From positions 5,464,001 through 5,528,000 of the forward strand of contig NC_058190.1 of NCBI RefSeq assembly GCF_907165205.1: a stretch of 64,000 nucleotides of DNA. Direction: 5' to 3'. This document shows, piece after piece, positions 32,212 through 42,985 of this stretch (positions within the stretch are counted from its first letter, which is position 1; every line of letters begins with the position of its first letter). The position numbers and the translations under genes are program-made. Source of the stretch: Coccinella septempunctata (lineage: Eukaryota; Arthropoda; Insecta; Coleoptera; Coccinellidae). Below the pieces are notes generated by a model. That model did not search any database. It was not told where the DNA came from and saw only the letters and a list, made by a program, of their open reading frames with translations.

Positions 32212-33519
32212 CTAAGTGTACTTCCTATCATACGTGGCTCGGTATTTCAGGCTGCTAACTTGGCAGCAATTCCGTGAGTTCCTAGTAAAGAATATCGGGT
32301 ACTCTAGGGCTGGTGTGGTTGGAACTTCGCCAAGTAGGGAGAGGCAACCATCAATCTGCTCTACTGACGTCAATCCTTCTAAATTATAATATTCATCTAT
32401 ATCGCCCGTTGGTCTCAACCGAGCGTAATACTCATTCAATGGTTCATGCGCGCCTCTATCTGGCAGGCGTAACGTATCTTGTGCATTACACACCAGCATG
32501 GCCTTCGTACCGTCGGAATCAAAATTGACGGCACCTGTAAAATATTTAGGGACCTTCCGTGCTAAGTAATTTATCTTCGCGTGCATATGCTGGAGATCGT
32601 CGTTGAATTCATTCAAGCCGTAGTCCTCCGGCATAATTTCATTTGCATTGTCTAAAATAGGATTGTCATCTGACGAGGGATTATCTACTCCCTTCCATAT
32701 CGCGCCAGGTATGGGGTTGTTCCTATAGAATCGTCGTCTATACTCGACGGGTGTGTTAATGTTCTGCAGGGCCACCACGGTTTCTCTAAGGTTAGAATAA
32801 CGGACATTCTCCGCTTGAGGAATTAATAAATTATGGTGGGTACGTTGGTCCCTGGCAAGGTTTGGAACATACAAGCTGTCCCACACCTTAACTTTACCCA
32901 GAGCGCGTATCGCATTCGTAATTTGATCGGGCAGAATGGTAACACCCTTGACAGCCGAGATCAACTCTTCGTTTCTAACGAGAGGAGCAAAGTCATCCTC
33001 ATGCTTTTGTATAGCTGTTATACTTCTCTGACAAATTGTCACTTTAACCTCAAGAATAGCTAACGCTACTCGATACATCTGGTAGATCGATCCTCTTGCT
33101 GGAATATCTTTCATATTCCTAAACCCATACAAACTGTAGAAAATGTGTGCCGATCCTAGACCCATAGACCTGGTTGTGATAGGAAGCGTGATTGCCTTCA
33201 TAATGTTTACAGTTTCAAGACGCTCCCTTGCCGTCCGCTCGTCCTTTACTCCTTGAAAGAGCTTTTGTTTGAGCTCATCGGCGAGATCGGCTTCTGTTAT
33301 GAGGTTATTTGCTCTACGCCCTTGCTGAACGCGCTTCTCTTGATATCTGCGTCCTGACGGTGGTTGTTTCTTTCCTCGTCCTCTAGGCTTCTGAGATGCA
33401 ACTGGGTGCTGAACCGCTCTGCGAGACGGTCCGTACTCATATTCAAAGCTATCCTCTCTAACTGCGGCACTGAATGTTGAGTGGCCGAAATCGCTGTAGT
33501 TTCTGGACATATTGCTCAA
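32212..33519 (-). CDS. Capsid-like protein of candidate endogenous RNA-virus element, intact ORF
   Basis: 435 codons from ATG 33519, no stops. A basic N-terminal ~70 residues (Arg/Lys-rich, RGRGKKQPPSGRR) is followed by an alpha-helical body with LPDQITNAIRALGKV and a C-terminal part with FTGAVNFDSDG. There is no transposase, RT or protease motif. Size, basic N-terminus and layout resemble coat proteins of insect partiti-like dsRNA viruses, many of which have been copied into insect genomes; that family call is inference. A related but broken sequence lies at 55300-56111. If it is an endogenous copy, its integrity points to recent capture or selection. No splice or retroelement features flank it. 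Confidence 0.5.
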   Translation of the reverse strand: MSNMSRNYSDFGHSTFSAAVREDSFEYEYGPSRRAVQHPVASQKPRGRGKKQPPSGRRYQEKRVQQGRRANNLITEADLADELKQKLFQGVKDERTARERLETVNIMKAITLPITTRSMGLGSAHIFYSLYGFRNMKDIPARGSIYQMYRVALAILEVKVTICQRSITAIQKHEDDFAPLVRNEELISAVKGVTILPDQITNAIRALGKVKVWDSLYVPNLARDQRTHHNLLIPQAENVRYSNLRETVVALQNINTPVEYRRRFYRNNPIPGAIWKGVDNPSSDDNPILDNANEIMPEDYGLNEFNDDLQHMHAKINYLARKVPKYFTGAVNFDSDGTKAMLVCNAQDTLRLPDRGAHEPLNEYYARLRPTGDIDEYYNLEGLTSVEQIDGCLSLLGEVPTTPALEYPIFFTRNSRNCCQVSSLKYRATYDRKYT

Positions 33520-34592
33520 TTTGTGACTCCTGAAATCAAAAAGTCAAATTTGAGGAGGAACGAAATGAAATTACTAATTGTGAAAGAGATTATGTATACT
33601 TCATTCAAATTTATTTTAGCAGTCGGTTGGCCATGAAATAATTTCCTCAAGTTTTTGTAACTAGAACAAAGTTAGGTTGGCACTCATGAAATGTCGTTAA
33701 TGTCATAACGCAGTTGCCACAACTTATATCAATTTTTATTCCGAAAATGCCGAAAGTGATTGAAAAAATAGACAGGGTTTCAGGAAGTGCTATTTAGAAT
33801 TCAGGTCCGCTCATTCAAGTAGTTATACCCTGATATTATAAAATCCACAATACGTCAGACGGTAGCGAACATATTCAATGTAACAGAATTTATATAATGT
33901 TTCATTTGAATCTAAACGAATTATATTTCAGCTGAATATTTCCACAATCAGAAAGATTGTGAATGAAGAGTATGACAAAGAATTTCCTTCTATTGAGAGA
34001 CCAAAAAAGTGGTGGCATTTGAGAATTTTATGTTTGAGTGAATTAATACGAAAAGTTACAGGATTTTAGATGAATGTCATCGTAGAATAAGTTCCCGAAA
34101 ATTGATTTTTCTATTTTTTATTCGACTTGTCCTATACGTTGTAAATGTCTTAAGGTACCAATAAATACCTAATTATTATTATTATATCAATGCATTAAGA
34201 TGAACAGCCACAAATACGCGCAAGTTGCCCTGTTACTTGTTTATTCATGTGAAATTTTGGTTCAAAGGTGAAGTTCATCTTGACTTGAAACTTCCTTCTA
34301 TTCCTTTTACTTATATTGATGCAAGATGATCTTTGTTGAAGAATTTAACATTCTTGTAATTATCTGTTAATTCCTTCGAGAGATGCCCATTGCCAACCAC
34401 TGCATCATATAGATTTCATCTTCGGGATAATATTTTTGAAATCTACAAATGATGTAAGCCAAAGAAGATAACGAACATTAACTCTCCTCAAGCTAGTGCA
34501 TATTATGATATTATACTGATTTCTTGTATTTTCCATGCAAATAACTGGATTTGGTATGCCTAGTATGCCTACAAACATTTTGTATAAACTTC
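33520..34592. other. No recognised gene
   Basis: AT-rich. A ~45-bp stretch near 33606-33650 recurs inverted at 42310-42355 (shared GGCCAACCGACTGCTAAAAT), so both DIRS flanks carry copies of one short repeat. Confidence 0.45.
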
Positions 34593-34760
34593 AATTATAT
34601 TACGCGTCTCGTCCTCTAGATCATTTAACGTAGTATACCCAATTCTGTACGAAGTGATCACATATTCAAAGTAAGAAAAACTTGCATTTCTGTGGTTGAC
34701 TGCCCACTCTATGGTGTAACCTCACATCTCTGGGGAGGCCAATTCTCCAAACCATTATTC
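34593..34760 (+). repeat. DIRS left inverted terminal repeat
   Basis: It starts AATTATATTACGCGTCTCGT and contains GATCATTTAACGTAGTATAC. It is near-perfectly complementary to 41930-42080. Confidence 0.9.
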
Positions 34761-34808
34761 GTTTATGTGCGAAAGTGTGAACATATCCAAAAAGTGTTAT
34801 TTTAGAAA

Positions 34809-36440
34809 ATGGGACGAACAAAGAGACGCCATTCTTCGACATCGACGTCGAGCTCAAACTCATCTGAAGACGAGGGGGCTCGTATCAGAAAACTAGAGAG
34901 GGAAGTCAAACGACTCAAGAAGGAAAGGAGACGTCGTCGTCGGGAGCGAGAAGAATCTAGAAGCCCCTCATATTCCTTACTGGCACAGACTGATCCCGAT
35001 TAAGGTACACGTGGTGAATTTCCATCTCAACCCTTAAACTTAACTGTTAATAGGAGGGATAGCACAACTCAGAGTAAGTTGAAATTCATAATATGAAAGA
35101 CTCCTAAGAGGACTTCTAATCTAATGGCCTACAACTGCCGCTTTACAACTTGATACGTTTCTGAGAGAAATGATGTCAGAGCCTTTATGGTTGAGTTGTT
35201 TAATATGGAAGTGTCCTGAGAGGATCACTTCTATAACTTGGTAGGCCCTCAGAGGATTCTCATCAAGTAATGGTTGATTTATTGTAACTTGATTCACTTC
35301 TGAGAGATGTGTTTTCAAAGCCTTCACGGTTGAGTTACTTAATATGGAAGTGTCCTGAGAGGATTACTTCCATAACTTGATAGGTCCTGAGAGAATTCCT
35401 ACCAAGTAATGGTAGACTTGTTGTAACTTGATACACTTCTGAGAGAAATGATATCATAGCCTTTAAGGTTGAGTTACGTATCATGAAATTGTCCTGAGAG
35501 GATAACGATCAGGACTATTACTATTGGTTCTTAACTACAGCCATTTTGTATGGTGTATTAACATAAATATGTTCTTGTTGTACAGGTCAAGCGGAAAATG
35601 AGATCGAGTATATAGCGATACCTGAAGAGGATGGCGAGAAAGATATTTAATGTATTGGATGCCAGTATTCTGGGAATTCTGGGGTATGAGCAAATACCCC
35701 AGAAGAAAACATCGCCAAAGATTCACCAAACAATTGCGGACCAGTGGGGAGATATCCTTCGATCTGGTTTACCAGAGGACAAGGTTATGGAGATAGCCAA
35801 AAAATACCCTCCAGTTGAAAATTGCCCTTGGATTGAAGCTCCACAGCTGAATCCGGAGGTAAATGTGGCCATCAATGAGCTGGCGAGGAAAAGAGATCAG
35901 AGGGTGCAGAAATCCCAAAACCAGATCGGAGCTGCCATAAAGGCAATCGCTCAGGCTCTGAATGAAGCCGTTGAGGAAGAATCCCTGAACACCAGGCTCA
36001 TTGAGCGCCTGAGCGATGCAGGCAGAATACTAACGGCGGTTCATTTTGAGGAATCTTCGCTACGTAGAGGACTGATTCATCCAGGAATCAACGACAAGTT
36101 AAAGGAGGCACTCAGTTCGACTGCACTGGATGGGTATCTGTATGGGAAAAATCTTGGTGAAAAAATTAGAGAGACCAAGGCCCTAGAGAAGGCGTCTGAG
36201 GACCTCAAAATTCCTAAGAAACCGACGAAACAAACAACCACAAAAGGGCGTAAGCCTTTGAACGCAGTCTGCCCCCTGCAGTGCCGATATATCCAAGGGG
36301 CAGACAGTCAGTGCATCGGAAGAAGAACGAGTACCAGGGCAAGAGGCGTTACCATGCAACCAACCAGCAGCAGCAGCAGCGCTCAACCTGGAAGAAACCA
36401 TAGAGGTAAAGTGTCAGGCAGGTCGCTTAAAGTTTTTTAA
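34809..36440 (+). pseudogene. DIRS gag-like ORF1
   Basis: Part 1 (34809-35003) is a Ser-rich then Arg/Lys-rich head (MGRTKRRHSSTSTSSSNSS, KRLKKERRRRRRER). Part 2 (about 35585-36440) includes EDGEK, NVLDASILGILGYEQIP, PVENCPWIEAPQLNPEV and HFEESSLRRGLIHPG, typical of DIRS gag. The intervening ~600 bp holds tandem repeats and ends in gtacag at about 35586, so it may be an intron. A 1-nt shift near 35645 breaks the frame. Confidence 0.75.
35150..35510. repeat. ~140-bp tandem repeat in the DIRS leader/intron
   Basis: Three imperfect units with CTGAGAGA at about 35161, 35300 and 35439, each followed by CCTT..GGTTGAGTT and TCCTGAGAGGAT. Confidence 0.85.
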
Positions 36441-36772
36441 AAACAGCTGGATTAAGGTCACGAAGGACCCTTTAATTTTATCCTGGCTGGAAGGCTATAA
36501 GATACCTTTTGTGCAAACCCCGGAACAGATTAATGTTCCTAAGGAGCCTAACTGGTCTTCTAAGGAAAGGGGGCAGGTGGAAGAACATATTGTCCATCTT
36601 TTAAAAAAGGGAGTAATAAGCAAATGTTCACCTGTGCAGGGACAATTTATTTTTTTTTATAACTCTTTATTGAAATTTACAATCTACTATTCTTAAGTAT
36701 TAAGTAAATATGTTGAACTATTAATTGACATGAAGAAGTTATCAAACAATATTGATACTCCTGTACAAAACT

Positions 36773-38386
36773 TTAACTAAAGTCAGTTGGCCAAGTTCTT
36801 TGTAGTCTTCTTATGTTGTAGGGATCTCGTGCCAGTTGGTCTATGAGGATGTTTGCATGTCCTTCAAGGTTCTGATGGTACTTTGCTGCGCGTTTTTTGA
36901 TTTCGTCATCGATAAATGGTATCATTAGATCGTTATGGATAATGTAGTTAGATACATACCTCGGCGCATCTGTTATCGAGCGTAGTATTTTGGATTGGAG
37001 TCTCTGTATTATTTGAATATTGGATCTTTTAGCACATCCCCAAAATTGTATGCCATATGTCCAGATCGGTTTAATTATCGCCTTGTAGACCAGTATCTTA
37101 TTCTGAAGTGATAATTTGGATTTTCTTCCTATGAGCCAATACATTTGTCTGATTTTCATGTTTATTTGTGTTTTTTTGGCTAGGATGTGTGGTTTCCAAG
37201 TGAGGCGTTGGTCTAGATGAATACCAAGATATTTTGCTTCTGTTTTCACTGGTACTTGAGTATCATGGATTTGTACAGGAGGGCAGATACTTCTTTTATT
37301 GGTGAAGGTAACTTGTACTGACTTCGTTTCATTGATAGTAAGTCTTCATTTTCGATACCATTGTCCTAATTCTGTCAGATGTTCTTGAAGGTGTTTGGAG
37401 GCCACATCAGCATTTTCGTGAGATGTAAGCGTTGCTATATCGTCTGCAAATGAAGCTAGTGTTGTATTTGGATTTTCTGGTACGTCGGATGTATAGATCA
37501 AATAGAGCAGTAGACCCAATATACTTCCTTGTGGAACTCCTGCTTTTATTTCAGTTGGGCTTGATATAGCATCACCATATCTTACGGCGAAGTATCGATC
37601 CGTAAGATAGGATTTCAAGATTAGGTAATATGGTTGAGTGAGTAGTTTCTTCAGTTTGTATAAAAGTCCTTTATGCCATACTTTATCGAAAGCTTGAGAT
37701 GAATCCAAGAATACAGCAGTACAATATTTGTTCTCTTCTAGGCTTGTGGAAATAGTGTTCACTACACGATGTATTTGATGAGCTGCAGAGTGGTGTTCCC
37801 TAAAACCAAGTTGATGATTGGGTATGAGTCCGTTCATATTTATGTCCTTCTTCAATCTTTTGAGTAGTAATTTCTCGAACAGTTTTCCTAGGATTGGTAG
37901 GAGACTTATGGGTCTATAGGATTTCACATCATGTTCAGGTTTGTTCGGTTTGGATATCATAATCATTTCTGCATATTTCCAGATTGTGGGGAAGTAAGAT
38001 AGGCTCATCATTCGATTGAATAGAGTATTGATGTATATGATTGCTTTTTGTGGCAGTTGTTTCAGAATTTCTGCTGTTATCAGGTCGTATCCAGGAGCTT
38101 TCTTATTTTTCAACCTCTTTATTTCATAAAAAACTTCTTTGGGCTTGAATGGTTTAACAGGGGGCGACATTTGACAGGCAACATCCAAGAATGACTCAAC
38201 TTCTGCATCATTGATTCCTGGTTGGGGTTCATCTGGGGTAAATACTTGCGATAAGTGTGTTGCGAATAGAGTTATTTTATCCTCATCAGAGCTAGCCCAT
38301 TCTCCATTTAGTTTTCTGATCGGAGGATTCCGCTTTATAGGTCTTTTGTACTTTTTCGTAGCTTTCCAGATGTTGTATTCACAAAA
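36773..38386 (-). pseudogene. Jockey-like LINE reverse transcriptase segment
   Basis: Frame 1 (38386-37346): NIWKATKKYKRP, KKAPGYDLITAEILKQLP, YRPISLLPILGKLFEKLL, TAVFLDSSQAFDKVWH, GVPQGSILGLLLYLIYTSD and SFADDIATL (FADD catalytic box). A shift near 37346 leads to the thumb/C-terminal frame 37249-36773: EAKYLGIHLDQRLTWKPHI, KPIWTYGIQFWG, RRLQRTWPTDFS-stop. Confidence 0.9.
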
Positions 38387-38992
38387 ATTCATAGTAGGAG
38401 GAGACTGGAATGCCAAGCATACTCACTGGGGATCACGACTGATAACTCCTAAAGGACGCAATCTATTGAAGGTCATAGTGAACAAAAATTTAGAAGCAGT
38501 TTCTTCAGGAACACCAACATATTGGCCGACTGATCCAAACAAAATCCCTGATCTTTTAGACTTTTTCGTCACTAAAGGATTTGCAAATGGCCACCTACAA
38601 ACAGAAGCAACACCGGATCTATCATCAGATCACTCGCCCATTTTACTGAACCTAAGTACAACCCCTATATTCAGGAAGAATAAACCTACTCTCACAACAC
38701 ATGAGACAAACTGGAACTCATTTAAACAAATCCTAAGTGACAACATCAAACTGGACATCAAACTCAAAGATCATCAAGATTTGGAAGAAGCCTCCAAATT
38801 TATTGTAGAAATGATTCAGAAAGCAGCCTGGGAAAGCACAACAGCGAACTCTAAACAAGATGAAAAAACGAAATTACCTCTGTATATTCGAGAAATGGTT
38901 ACCGCAAAACGACAAGCGAGAGGAAGATGGCAGAGATCTCGTAATGCGACAGATAAAAAAGAATATAACTATCTGGCTAGAAAACTACATAA
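38387..38992 (+). pseudogene. LINE endonuclease C-terminal segment fused in frame to DIRS RT
   Basis: VGGDWNAKHTHWGSRLITPK, PTYWPTDPNKIPDLLDFFVT and DLSSDHSPILLNLS are the APE-type endonuclease motifs (SDH catalytic block). The linker KRQARGRWQRSRN precedes the junction. It belongs to the inverted 5' part of the LINE. The frame continues without a stop through the duplicated target into the DIRS RT, and also leftward into antisense LINE, giving a 623-codon artefactual ORF (38211-40082). Confidence 0.88.
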
Positions 38993-40626
38993 GGGACAAT
39001 TTATTTCTAACATTTTTGTCATTCCGAAATCGAATGGCTCCACTAGGTTAATCCTTAATTTGAAAGCGCTGAATGAATACATTTCAACGAAACATTTTAA
39101 ACTAGAGGACCATAAAGTAGTGGCCAAATTAGTATTTCCCCATTGTTTTCTGGCAACAGTTGATCTCACAGATGCTTATCATATGATAGCTGTTCATGAA
39201 CAGGATCAAAAATATTTGCGCTTCATGTTTAATGGAATTTTATATCAATATGTGTGTTTGCCTTTTGGTCTGAATACAGCGCCTTTTGTTTTCACTAAGA
39301 TAATGAAACCAGTTCTCTCCTTTTTACGTGGAAATAATTTTTTATCGGTTTTATACTTGGATGATTTTTTATTGATAGGCAATACTCATGAGATGTGTTT
39401 GGAAAATATCAGATTCACAACCGATTTCCTTCAAAAAATAGGCTTTATTATCAACTGGGAAAAGAGCAAGTTGACTCCATCCCATGAAGTTAAATATTTA
39501 GGTCTGATTTATAATTCCCTAAATATGACCGTTAGTCTTCCTCAGGATAAACAGGAGAGAATTGTAAGTTTAGTTGATAAAATGAAAATCGGAGCTCAAT
39601 GGAAAATAAGGGAATTTGCCAAAACAGTTGGAGTGCTAGTATCGGCTTGTCCAGCTATTAAATATAGCTGGTTGTACACAAAGTCTATGGAACATGAAAA
39701 GTTTCTATCATTGAAAGCTTCCAATCAATCTTACGAAGATAAGATGATAATTCCAAAGTCTATTGAAGCAGATTTAATATGGTGGAAGACTCACGTTTCT
39801 GGTTCAAATAGCTTGAGGCCCCCCAGTTACTCATTAGAAATTTTCAGTGATGCATCACAAAGTGGTTGGGGAATATGGTGTAACGGCACCAAAACCCATG
39901 GGTTTTGGAATGACGTTGAGAGGTTGCACCATATTAACTACCTAGAACTTTTAGCGTCCTTATTTGGACTTAAATGCTTTGCAAAAGATTTAACAAACTG
40001 CAATATATTGTTACGTATTGATAATACAACAGCGATTTCATATATTAACCGAATGGGGGGGGGGCACAATATAGCCATTTGAACAAGCTTACGAGAGTTA
40101 TTTGGCAGTGGTGCGAAAATAGGAATATTTTTTTACATGCATCTTATATCTCGTCAGCTGATAATGTGGAAGCGGATGAGCAATCACGTAGTTTGATACC
40201 TGATACCGAATATGAACTAGCTGATTATGCATTTAAGGCAATCCAAGAAAAATTAATGAATCCGGAGATAGATCTATTCGCCTCTAGAAATAATAAAAAG
40301 TGTTCGCGTTTCATATCTTGGCACTTAGATCCAGATGCTATGACGATAGATGCTTTCACGATTTCTTGGACTGACCTTAAACTCTATGCTTTTCCACCGT
40401 TTTGTCTGATACCTCGGGTTTTACAGAAGATTATTATTGAAAGAGCAGAAGGAATCGTAGTGGTACCGGAGTGGCCTACGCAACCCTGGTATCCCCTTTT
40501 CAACTCTCTTCTGATAAGAAGAGAGATCTTCAATCCCTCTCCTCAATTACTTGTTGGAATTGATAAGAAACCACATCCTCTTTACAGGAAACTTACCCTG
40601 GTTGCAGGGCTGTTATCGGGGAGGGT

Positions 40627-41563
40627 TTGAAGAAGAATGGCTACCTGGAGGAGGCAATCGAGACAGCTATTTCATCTTTGTCAAAGTCTTCCATTAGTCA
40701 GTACAATCACGGACTCAAGTTATGGTGGAACTGGTGTAAGTCGCGAAAGATTTCCTATTTGAGGAATTCAATCAACGAGATTTTGAAATTTTTAATGGAG
40801 CAATTTCACAAAGGTGCTTCTTACAGTGCACTGAACACAATGAGGTCGGCCCTCTCTCTTCTGATCTCACCAGAGATAGGATCCGATTTCCGGTTACGAA
40901 GATTTTTAAGAGGAGTTTATAGACTCCGGCCTTCCTTACCCAAGTACAACATAACTTGGGATCCAAAAATCGTACTTGACTATTTGGCTCCTTTCTTTCC
41001 TAATGAGGAGATTGCATTGGAGGCATTAACCCTCAAATTAGTCACATTATTGGCTATTATAACAGCGCATCGAGTCCAGACACTAGCTGCAATCGAGGTT
41101 GAAAATGTAGAGGTGAGTGACAGTCAGATCACCATAAAGATTCCGACCAGGATCAAAACATCAGGCCCTGGAAAATGTCAGCCATTACTGTTGATCCCCT
41201 TTTTCGATGAAAAACCGAGCATTTGCCCTGCCAGGACCCTCATGACGTATTTGGAGAGAACAAAGCCACTAAGATGTACCACAAAGGTTGTTTATTTCCT
41301 TCAAGAGACCCTATGCACCAGTCTCGAGCCAGACTCTGAGCAGATGAATAAAATCCACATTGCAGAAAAGTGGCCTTGATACAAGGATTTTTAGTGCCGA
41401 CAGTACAAGACATGCGAGTACTTCAGCAGCTTCACGGAAAGGCGTATCCTTAGATGTCATAAGGAAAGCAGCAGGATGGACAGCCGCTTCAGATACTTTT
41501 AATAGGGTCTATAATAGACCCATCTGCTCTTCTGACTCTCTAGCTGAAGCAGTTTTGAGCTAA
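40627..41563 (+). pseudogene. DIRS tyrosine recombinase
   Basis: The core-binding domain (SKSSISQYNHGLKLWWNWC, FHKGASYSALNTMRSALSLL) leads to the catalytic Arg box HRVQTLAAI. A frameshift near 41288 and an in-frame TGA (probable Trp codon) at about 41350 precede the C-terminal catalytic part STRHASTSAASRKGVSLDVI, RKAAGW and the Tyr box NRVYNRP. The enzyme would integrate circular DIRS DNA; this copy is inactive. Confidence 0.9.
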
Positions 41564-41744
41564 ATGTGCAGTATATGCAAATTTCCTTCTATTGTATAAA
41601 GAGTTGGATTTAATCATAATTTTGTTCTGAATAAAACTGAATTCATATTTACTCGTTACAGTGACGAGTGTACTTGTATTTTAGTTGGATTTGGTTGAAG
41701 AACCCCACTTTTTTGATAATCATGTTGTAATATGCTCTGAACAT

Positions 41745-41866
41745 CTACGTTAAATGATCTAGAGGACGAGACGCGTAATATAATTTAAAGATTAAACGAA
41801 CTTACCTTAAGTGAAGTTTGATCTTAATTATATGAAGCGTCTCGTCCGAATAGATCATTCCCACCC
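41745..41866 (+). repeat. DIRS internal complementary region
   Basis: The first half (about 41749-41788) complements the left terminus. The second half from TTTAAAGATTAAACGAACTT to about 41866 complements the extended right terminus (42070-42142). It templates the circular junction. Confidence 0.88.
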
Positions 41867-41929
41867 CCCCTAACCCAAATTATAATTAATATGAAATTAC
41901 AACATGAATGTTCAATAAACTAGCTTTGA

Positions 41930-42142
41930 AGATACTGGTTTGGAGAATTGGCCTCCCCAGAGATGTGAGGTTACACCATAGAGTGGGCAGTCAACCACAG
42001 AAATGCAAGTTTTTCTTACTTTGAATATGTGATCACTTCGTACAGAATTGGGTATACTACGTTAAATGATCTATTCGGACGAGACGCTTCATATAATTAA
42101 GATCAAACTTCACTTAAGGTAAGTTCGTTTAATCTTTAAATT
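41930..42142 (+). repeat. DIRS right inverted terminal repeat with extension
   Basis: Complement of the left repeat (TTTGGAGAATTGGCCTCCCC...), followed by an extra ~45 bp not in the left repeat, ending TTTAATCTTTAAATT. Confidence 0.9.
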
Positions 42143-42459
42143 ATGTCAGTCACATATTTTCCGAAGAGATTCGACATTGTGATAAAATACGTAAAAGCAG
42201 AAACTTTTACGTAGAACGGACAACATAGCGTTGATTTAAAACCCAAAAATGTTTTGACAAGCTTCATAACCCCACATTTTCGTACTATACAGAGTGAAAT
42301 GTGTCAAATTTCCATGGCCAACCGACTGCTAAAATAAAAGTGAATGAAGTATATGTGGTTCATTCAATTGAAAGATCTATACTCATGTCGGAAGAACGCA
42401 AAGCAGAATTTGAATAAATAAAATTATTTTCTCTATTCCAGTATCCTAATGAGTCGATA

Positions 42460-42503
42460 CTAAAAACAGTGCTGTAATAATCTCATTACAGCACTGTTTT
42501 TAG
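42460..42503. repeat. Perfect 19-bp hairpin
   Basis: Arm CTAAAAACAGTGCTGTAAT (42460-42478), 6-nt loop, exact complement 42485-42503. The loop is too short for a typical microRNA precursor; it may be the core of a tiny foldback element. Confidence 0.85.
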
Positions 42504-42724
42504 TTATATTTTTTGTTTTGTGGTTGTCAACACTGACTTCCCATCCTATCAACACACGTCACGTCAATTGTCGATATGATATAATTTGAAATGAAATGTT
42601 TGTTGAAAGGAAAAATTTTATTCTCATTAAGAAATGAGCTCAGAAATAAGGTACTAGAGATTTTCTTCTTGCTAATTTTGAATAATCTGGAAACTGTTTT
42701 AGGTCTGATCTATAAGTTAGGTGG

Positions 42725-42985
42725 TTATTGGTGGTATTCTGCTTTTATCTGTAAGCAAATCTGTAACTTTTTCATAAGCCTACAGGAAAATTGCAATTCT
42801 GAACGTTTTTATCGATCTGTAGCTTACAAGAATCCGCAAATATTCACGATAAGTAGTTCAAAAATAACACTGTAAAGAAGATAGAGGAACATTTCCAGAA
42901 TTGCATTATTTACGAATCTGTGAATCGGACAGATCGATCGTACGCTACAGATTTGTAACTTACAGATGAAAAGCAGAATACAACC
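42725..42985. mobile_element. MITE-like imperfect inverted repeat
   Basis: GGTGGTATTCTGCTTTTATC at the left pairs with a complement of GGTTGTATTCTGCTTTTCAT at the right. Further inner matches (ATCTGTAAG, AATTGCAATTCT) give arms of about 90-100 bp with gaps. No coding capacity; target duplication unclear. Confidence 0.6.

Larger units (their letters stand above)
36653..38992 (-). mobile_element. Jockey-like LINE with 5' inversion (twin priming)
   Basis: Inserted in the DIRS RT with a 14-bp target duplication GGGACAATTTATTT (36639-36652, 38993-39006). The minus-strand 3' end has an A9 tail. The 3' segment (about 36653-38386) carries RT on the minus strand. The 5' segment (about 38387-38992) carries the end of the endonuclease domain on the plus strand. 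Opposite orientation of the two halves with one outer duplication is the classic twin-priming product. The element is 5' truncated. Confidence 0.88.
36431..40630 (+). pseudogene. DIRS reverse transcriptase, RNase H and Dam-like methyltransferase ORF
   Basis: The N-terminal part 36431-36652 (WLEGYKIPFVQTPEQI, HLLKKGVISKCSPVQG) is cut by the LINE and resumes at 38993. RT: FVIPKSNGSTRLILNLKALN, TVDLTDAYHMIAVH, QYVCLPFGLNTAPFVFTKIM, VLYLDDFLLIG (LDD catalytic). RNase H: IFSDASQSGWGIW, YLELLA, RIDNTTAISYINR. A slip in a G8 run at 40059-40066 shifts the frame. The following ORF 40079-40630 holds PEIDLFASRNNKKCSRF, DAFTISW, YAFPPFCLIPRVLQK and VVVPEWPTQPWYP, matching the phage-type Dam-like domain of DIRS elements. 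The stop overlaps the recombinase ORF by 4 nt. Confidence 0.9.
34593..42142 (+). mobile_element. DIRS retrotransposon, complete but nested and decayed
   Basis: Inverted terminal repeats (34593 onward, about 41930-42142) plus an internal complementary region at 41745-41866 whose halves are the complements of the two ends. This is the diagnostic DIRS architecture for replication through a circle and integration by tyrosine recombinase without target duplication. Gene order is gag, RT/RNaseH/Dam-like domain, YR. Interrupted by a LINE at 36653-38992. Frameshifts occur in gag, RNaseH and YR. Confidence 0.9.

Noticed and set aside
38211..40082. 623-codon ORF as a genuine single gene
   Set aside because: Its N-terminal part is antisense LINE, the middle is LINE endonuclease and the rest is DIRS RT. 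A 14-bp target duplication marks the junction.
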